24,620 bases of DNA from Macrocybe gigantea (Eukaryota; Basidiomycota; Agaricomycetes; Agaricales; Callistosporiaceae): NCBI GenBank assembly GCA_011319805.1, contig SJRY01000142.1, positions 1 through 24,620 of the forward strand, in the 5' to 3' direction. The notes beneath the pieces are model-generated. The model saw nothing but the letters and a program-made list of their open reading frames with translations, searched no databases and was not told the DNA's origin. Numbering within the stretch: position 1 is the stretch's first letter; each line of letters starts with the position of its first letter. The position numbers were made by a program, and so were the translations under genes. Shown in pieces: positions 18,428-24,620 of this stretch.

Positions 18428-19610
18428 ATGGAAGGCGCTCAAGAACTCAATTCAAAGCAGAAAAAGACCGTGCAACGCACAGTTGGAGCTCTGGAGGACT
18501 TGATGATGTCGCTCCCCGAAGGCGTCGCTGACGATGAAGACTATGTTATCTGGGGAAAAAAATTCTTGGAACATCTGGTGAGCCTTGAATTAATCACAAG
18601 CGGGGGAAGCTGAACTCTCTCAAGGACACCTATGACAGTGTAATGGAGACGCGAGACGCAAGGGTCCTTGAAATGCTGAACGAGGCTCGGGCAACCTTCG
18701 ACAGAAAGGGATCCGAGTCCTGGCTCGAATGGGGCGAAGAACTCATGCCGAATATTGTCAAGCTACGTTCGCAGAGAAAGGAAACGCAAGAAGAGTCTGC
18801 CGTGAATCAGAAGCACGACGAGAACAAACAGCAGGCGAAGCCGAAGGTCCGTCAGTACAAGAAGGTCGCGAATGGATCGAAGGCCGACGCCGAACAAGAC
18901 ACGAAACCTACGGATAAACGACAGGTAGAGTTGCAGCCCATTTAGAAAGCAAAAATTAACGTGAATTAGATGAATCTAATCGACTTCGACGATGATATTG
19001 AAATGACTGAGCCAAAGGAAGCGCGCAAAATGCGCGTCTCGCCAGACACATTTGGCACGGATCAATCAGACGAAGAGCCGGCGAGAAAGAAAACGAAAAT
19101 ATTGCCGGAAATAGTTGTACCTGCGAAGCGCGGACGCAGGGCAAGGTCGAAGGCTGAGACTCTACTTTTAACAGGAACTGATCGAGTCCGTTCATTCTCT
19201 TCTGTGGTGAAACGCTCTGACATCGCCATCAGTGTACTCGTTGCCAGAAATTGAAGGGCCGCGACGTCTGCAAGTACACCGTTGGGACAGCAAGATGCGA
19301 TGCGTGCAAATCCCGTCACCAAAGGTGCTCCTTGGCTCCACCCGGGAAGAAGGACGATGATGACGATGAACAGCCGAAGAAGATGGTCACTCGAGCGGCT
19401 ACAAATGCCCGGAAACTCAAGGATGCCATAGCCCAAGAGCCGGCTCCCTCGCGCGATGATTATGAATCCGTCTATTCGCACATTCGCTCAGAGCTTTTTC
19501 GCGCGAAAAGCAGGTTGCGTGTAGAGCATGCCATCGTCAATGTGCTGCAGCAGCAGTTACGGGAACTAGATGACATGGGTTATGACGATCAGGAGGAGGA
19601 CGATGATTGA
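18428..19610 (+). CDS. Six-cysteine (Zn2Cys6-like) cluster protein, paralogue B (347 aa)
   Basis: Exons 18428-18577, 18625-18924, 18970-19185 and 19233-19610, with phase-0 introns of 47, 45 and 47 nt, give one clean frame. The layout mirrors paralogue A: helical exon 1 (VIWGKKFLEHL against IGKALIEIL), exon 2 with ESWLEWGEELMP, a charged basic/acidic exon 3 (KKTK, KRGRRARSK), and exon 4 starting with C223-x2-C226-x8-C235-x8-C244-x2-C247-x6-C254 (CTRCQK .. RCDACKSRHQRC), the same spacing as A. The C-terminus is a helix followed by an acidic end (EEDDD). The donor of intron 3 (GTCCGT) is weak but gives the right phase and the same exon boundary as in A. Outside the WLEW block and the Cys cluster, A and B are quite different, so the duplication is not recent. 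Function unknown; a nuclear zinc-binding protein is the best guess. Confidence 0.8.
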
Positions 19611-19879
19611 AGCTGTGATCAGATATTTTGTGGGATTCAACAGCCATATTCGCGTATATAATTTCGTCTTGTACAAATCAGCGTCGTAATTAAAAATCAA
19701 TTCGTATGTCCGAGCAACGTAGTTTCGTTCATTCCCTGTCTACGACGCCCATCATGAGCATTAGTCTCAGTAGAGAAGAGGCATATAATGGGAGTCTCTG
19801 TCTATTTATTTTTAGTACACATGGAAAACAGCATCGCATAGTTTCACGCAAGTACTGCATTCGTATTCAATCACCATAT
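19611..19879. other. Convergent 3' intergenic region
   Basis: This short interval lies between the ends of six-Cys paralogue B (plus strand) and the long coiled-coil gene (minus strand), and should contain both 3' untranslated regions. No gene is seen. Confidence 0.5.
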
Positions 19880-22800
19880 TTAAATCCTGATCAAGTTGAG
19901 ATCCGGAATAACCATATTGTTCCGTGCACCCAGAGTCGTGCGCATCATATGGCTCAAGTTCGCATACCAAGCGCGGTCGTAAAAGTTTTTGGGCATTTCC
20001 GCCAGAGGTCGCTTTGTGCTTACGGCGCCTTGAAGACGAATTCGCGCCCGCCGTGAGGGACCTGGCTTCCTATTTCCGTATTTGCTCTTGTCCTTGCGAT
20101 GTTCGTCGATAAATTGGACGATCGTATTCACTGTGTCAGAGCGCCATTCTCTGCGCTTTATAATGAGTTGGTCAGTCTCGCCGTCGCTTTCGTCAGAGCT
20201 CATTCCATCAAGCCCCAGAGTCTCCACAACTTTCGCGAGCTGTCCCCATCCTGACTTCTTCGTAGGGGATGCGATGTCGTACGTTTCTAAACAGGTTTGA
20301 AGCCTGTCATCATATTTCTGAAGTCCTGCGGTCAATAGATTTTACTTGCACGAACAGAAATACAAATACCTTTCCACGGCGTGTGTCGCGCCTGCTAGCT
20401 TTCAGCTTGGTCGCCGCCGCTCTAGTAGCACGCTGGTCGGCCTGTTCCAGAGTTTCTTGCCCACGGGGAGAGCGACACTTTAATTTCTTATTTAGCGTCG
20501 CGATGCGGCCGATAAAACCAGCCGAGAGTTGTTCATCCGAAGCTGTGAGGTCCGGGTGTTTGTCACGTAAGGCATCTACGAATATCTGAGACAAGTGAAT
20601 ATTCCATGGTGAGCTTGGCACGTCCCAGTAGATTCGCAGTGGAGTAAGCGTTGGGTCCCGCCAGCCGTTATGTCCTGGATTTTCATCGCCTTCGTTGTCG
20701 CTCCCGTGGTCCCCATCGCCGATTTCACCATTCGCGAAAGCAGTCGCTTCGGCCGTGCTGACCAGCATAGTAGACGTCAAGACCAGAATATCGTTATCGT
20801 ACTTGATTTTAAGAAGTTCGTTCATATAAGCGCGAAGTAATTTCTACAAGCAGAGCGCTTTAGTCAAATCCACAAGAATGTAGTGATCGACAACTCACAA
20901 CTTCCCCATTAGGTAGCGATGCCTTTCTTTTACGCTTGGAGGGTGACTTGGAAAGCGCATTCTTAAGACGCGACAGACGTCTTGGCGGTGAAGATGATTC
21001 CTCCCGGAGCTCTCGTATTTCGCGCCGTGTGGCTCTGAGTTCGCGAATGATCCGTTCAGAAAATGAGATATCGTTGGTGTCACCACCGCTTTCATTGTCA
21101 GACATAATTTCGGCAGCCAAGACATCCGACTCCGACTCGCTGTCAGATGAGGGATCAATCGGCGTATCATGACGCCGACTGCGAACCCGATGCGTTGACG
21201 CATTGGTTATAGCGGGTGGCCGCGGCGTAATTGAACGCTGAGGATCAGCTACAACGTCCCTATTAACGACGCATTGTATCTCGGAGAGTGGGAACGCACT
21301 GGCTCGCCGAGTGCTAGAAGTTTCTGCAACTCGAGGGATATCGTTACCTGATGTACTGACGATGGGTGCTGTATTCGTCGGACCGAAAGCAACGTGCCGC
21401 GTCTCCCTCAACCGTTGCAACGTCGTGAGGGATGGCGTTGTCCCACGCTGAATGTATTTATCAGTATGACGCGAAAAATAATACGCAATTTGAGCGCACG
21501 GCAATGGAGGAATGGCGTAAATTATCGCCAACAGATTGCGCCTGCCCATTTATTAGATATGTTAAGATGAGGAAAGACAGCACTGACGACGTCGGTAGCG
21601 TTCCTTGTACCGTTTGCTTCATGTGATCCACTTCCTGAATCAGTATCCATGTCGTCGGACGTCAATGCAGAAGAAGGATTGACTGCGTTGTTGGCGTTGG
21701 AACGGACGGCCTGAGTGGCTTCATCTACAGCATCTTTAATTGCGCTTGTGTGCAACGATATAACACGGTGTAAGAGATTTCGGCTCTCAGCTGTGAGACT
21801 CGGAAAAGATGCTTCGAAATTCGAAGTGCGTCGGTCGTTTGACTGAAGTGTAGATAATAGTGCGTGGCGCAATTGGGTCTATCAAAGATAGGTATGATCA
21901 GGAATGGCTTCCGTGAAAAAATCATTCGCTCACCATTTCAGCTTCAAGTTCAGAGGATTGCAACTTCATATCATCAATCTCCTTGAGCATTCGTTCCTGC
22001 TTCTGAAGATATTCTTGGCCTTGCCGATCGCGACTATTTGTTGCGTCAAGGAGGTCCTTCCGCGCGCTTTGCAACACAGCCGACAAATTGGACTTCGCCT
22101 CCTTGACCGCCTCCTTATCGGCCTCGCACTTCTGCAGCTTCTCTTGCGTAAGACCGAGATCCCTGGCCAGCTTTCCGGTAAGGATCTGCTCGGTGTCGAC
22201 TCGCTCTCGTAGAATACGTAAATCTTCAGAATGGCGATCTTTAATTTGTTGAATCTTTGACGCGTGGTCCTACAGAGTGCAGGAAGTCAACTGTGAGAGC
22301 TCGTGCGACAAAACGTTCCAAGCATACCTTCTCCAGCTCATTTATGATTGTCGCATTTTGGCTCTCGAGTTTCGATATCTTGGAAGTAAATTCGTCGGCC
22401 ATAGCCCGCAGCTCGTCAGTGAGTGCAACACTCTTGGACTGCTCTTTGTCAGCACGCGCGTTGGCTTTGTCGCGAGCCTCGCCTACATCGCCGATGGTAG
22501 ATTTCAGGGCCTTGACCTCGGCTTCAAAATGTTCAACTTCATTTCCAGAGTCGGCCAGATCCTTCCGCAATTCAGAGATATTGAGTTTAAGCGCATCTAG
22601 TTCTCCCCGAGAAGCGTCAAGGTCCCGTCCATAGTCATCGCGAGCCTCCTGTGCCTGTAAAAGTGCAGTTCGCAATGACTGGATCTCGTCATGTGCGCTT
22701 TGGAGACGCTGGTTCGATTCCTCGCGGGTGCCGCGTAGCTCTGATATGGTCGAATTGAGAACTCGGATGTCATTTTCTGCATGTTCAAGATCTTCAGCCA

Positions 22801-24099
22801 GCCTATCGTTTGGATGAAGCAAGATGTCCCTCTCGACTGCCTGTATCTCCTCAAACTCCTTCAATTTAGTTCGTAGCTCTTCTGTGACCTGTGTGGAGTC
22901 CTCGAGTGTGCCTTGCAAGGACGCAATTTCTTCCCGTGCAGTCAACGTGTCGCGCTCAGCGCTGTCCGCACGCGTACATTGCATGGTTATAGTTTCACTA
23001 GCGTCTGTCAAGCGATCTTCTAGCGCTTTCACTTGCCGATGTAAATCGACCTCCGTCGATACATAGTCAGCCTTCTCAGCTTCAGATGATCGTAAAGCCA
23101 TGACCATCTCGTCTCGTTCTTTAGATAGCTGTGGGTTGGTCATTAATGCTAATGTCACAAGCCAAGAAGCTTGAAACCATACCGTCGCCATGGCTTCTAC
23201 GAGGTTAGCTCGCTCCTCGTTTCGTTTCGTGAGCAAGGCATTTGCAGTCACCAATTGCTCAGATTGCTGCAAGATCAACGCATTCGCGGCTTTCAAATCT
23301 TCCTTTGTCCTTTCAATCTGGTACACCCAATGATTAATCGCTCATAGCAACCGTGAAAATGTCTTCCTCACCGTGGCCTCCATATCTGCAATCTTTTTTG
23401 ACTTTCTACAATTCGAATCTTCGAAACATACACGGTCTAATAACCATCCGTGAAAACACTGATGTTTCGAAACAGGAAAAAAAAACTTACACCTTTGTCG
23501 TTCCATCTAAGATTTTGTCCATCAGCAGTAGATCCATCTTCTGCAAGTATATTGTCGTGCTTATTTCATCATCATCAAATGTTTCTTCGGCGCGGCGCTT
23601 CTAATTCGCGTCATGAAGGTTATTATAATTCACATGTAGAAAAAAAAAGTAAAGCTCACTCCGTATGAATGTGTAGGAACGACAGCTGCTGGCTCTCTAA
23701 AGATCTGCGTGATCCAGGGGTTATGGCCTTGGAGATAATCTGGTAACCGTAAATCAGTGCGCCCCGGGCATTCAAGTTGACGCGTTCTGCAGGAAGTGGG
23801 GTAGTCGCGCGCGGCGTCGTCGCGTCCTCGTCGCCTTCATCGCATGTGTGATATTGGGCACTGCTTTGATCCAAATCCATGTTCGACGAAGGCATCTCAC
23901 TTTCAACGTCGGACGGCGAAGAAGTGTCGATGTCGCTAGCGGATCCCGCGCTACTGCCACCCTCAGACTCCGTGAATGACGCGGAAGTGCTTCCTGGAAT
24001 ATCAGATGGTGATGGGGTAGGAGTTTCACCACCGCGTCCATCACTACTTTCCTGTTCCAAATCCGTGGATGAAGCGAAAGACTGAAATTGCCCGGGCAT
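19880..24099 (-). CDS. Large coiled-coil protein with C-terminal GMSSDES-block domain (11 exons, about 1216 aa)
   Basis: Exons on the minus strand: 24099-23660, 23600-23491, 23405-23372, 23317-23183, 23128-22328, 22269-21934, 21878-21588, 21541-21500, 21447-20899, 20843-20370 and 20317-19880. All junctions are GT..AG. Exons 2-11 keep frame without adjustment; exon 1 needs one more base in the C run 23762-23765, after which it continues as DLRLPDYLQGHNPWITQIF and joins exon 2 in phase. Layout: residues 1-110 Ser/Pro/acidic; about 110-195 a conserved-looking block (REPAAVVPTHSYG, DLLLMDKILDG); about 196-620 a long heptad-rich coiled coil (ALEDRLTDASETI, KLESQNATIINELEK); about 731-913 disordered with acidic SDSESESD and a basic KSPSKRKRKA (NLS-like); about 914-1216 a folded-looking domain (LRIYWDVPSSPWN, GLDGMSSDESDGETD, WRSDTVNTIVQFID, MPKNFYDRAWY). 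From memory, similar GMSSDE-type blocks recur in multi-copy Agaricomycete proteins of unknown function. A nuclear structural or scaffold role is inference. Confidence 0.76.
23129..23182 (-). other. 54-nt in-frame, stop-free intron of the coiled-coil gene
   Basis: GTATGG..CCACAG separates MAT from LSKERDEM in the coiled-coil gene. It is a multiple of three and has no stop, so retention would insert 18 mostly hydrophobic residues (VWFQASWLVTLALMTNPQ). I model it as an intron because the insertion would break an otherwise hydrophilic heptad region and the splice sites fit. Confidence 0.65.
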
Positions 24100-24620
24100 C
24101 AGGCGTCGTGAGCGTCGCAGTTGCGCCTTATTGGTGATAAATTGAGCAAAATGTTTAAATGTTTAAATCGACTAGGCTGAACAAACCGGTGGAGTTGAAG
24201 CACTTTCCGTGCGTTCGGATTTCTTGCATTTTGGCATATTGTGACGACTAGCAGGCAGAGCGGGACTGCTCTAGCTATTGTGGGATGGATTTGCTTGCTC
24301 CGGGCATATGAGTATCCTACAGAACACTTCAACTGACATGGACCAGATCAGGAGACCTGATATACGAGAGGGACAAAGTAGTGTGAAGGCGTAGCACAGG
24401 CGAGCAGATGTAGAAATTGCTAAACCGCCTTTCATGAATACTTTGCTTTGAAGGCGCAATGTGGTGCGCGCAGTCGCAGATCTGGACTACATTATGCTAT
24501 GGTGCTTCGTGAGACAAAGCAACATACCAGTGAGGGTTCGCGGATCTGCAGGACAGCCCGTCATTCTTTCAAAGGACATGTGACAGACAGAAAGCAAGAA
24601 AGGCAGAGTTTCTTCTCCGT
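24100..24620. other. Right-edge region; presumed promoter of the coiled-coil gene
   Basis: No supported coding region. Minus-strand open frames here (24099-24332, 24271-24459) lack any domain. The part adjoining 24100 should be the promoter and 5' untranslated region of the coiled-coil gene; there is a short direct repeat (ATGTTTAAATGTTTAAAT) at about 24150-24168. Confidence 0.45.

Noticed and set aside
22257..23066. Ser-rich plus-strand open frames
   Set aside because: They are antisense to the coiled-coil exons; Ser/Ala-rich translation is what antisense of Glu/Leu-rich coding sequence gives.

Overview
This window looks like a piece of nuclear genome from a mushroom-forming basidiomycete (Agaricomycetes). 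The genes are dense, on both strands, and cut by many short introns (about 44-85 nt, GT..AG, several with CTGAC/CTAAC-like branch sites). The P450, the phosphotransferases, the DUF6914-like protein and the small secreted cysteine-rich proteins are all of types common in that group. I see no prokaryotic operon, CRISPR array, rRNA or tRNA, and no intact transposase.

Left part (about 0.7-10.9 kb): recognisable enzymes. A minus-strand gene (686-2506) encodes the E2 acyltransferase of the mitochondrial branched-chain 2-oxoacid dehydrogenase complex. Two tandem plus-strand paralogues (3049-3980 and 4235-5165) encode APH/ChoK-type phosphotransferases with the same exon layout and a 52-nt first intron in each. 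A complete 12-exon cytochrome P450 (6086-8260) follows, then a two-exon DUF6914-like protein (8383-9052), and convergent to it a membrane-anchored short-chain dehydrogenase (9498-10878).

Middle part (about 11.1-15.5 kb): a cluster of small cysteine-rich genes. Four minus-strand copies (11115-11437, 12221-12655, 13164-13542, 13768-14148) share a C-x4-[DE]-C-x2-G core, followed in the clearest copies by a downstream Cys-aromatic/Leu-x-Trp block, and three have a clear signal peptide. A fifth, diverged, plus-strand locus (15041-15484) has the same C-x4-DC spacing. This reads as a locally expanded family of secreted peptides of unknown role.

Right part (about 16.3-24.1 kb): lineage-specific, probably nuclear proteins. 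Two tandem plus-strand paralogues (16341-17630, 18428-19610) have the same four-exon, phase-0 architecture and end in an identically spaced six-cysteine cluster (C-x2-C-x8-C-x8-C-x2-C-x6-C), a variant of the fungal Zn2Cys6 theme. Facing them is an 11-exon minus-strand gene (24099-19880), modelled at about 1216 aa: acidic N-terminus, long coiled coil, basic NLS-like segment, and a C-terminal domain with a GMSSDES block. An AT-rich, gene-empty stretch (about 15.5-16.0 kb) separates the middle and right zones.

A feature of the whole window is that otherwise convincing genes are broken by single-base gains or losses, mostly in mononucleotide runs (E2, first APH copy, SDR, two of the cysteine-rich genes, the coiled-coil gene), while their splice sites and downstream motifs stay intact. 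Homopolymer errors in the assembly explain this better than independent pseudogenisation, but the sequence alone cannot prove it. All splice models are manual, from splice consensus, reading frame and family similarity held in memory; no search was run.
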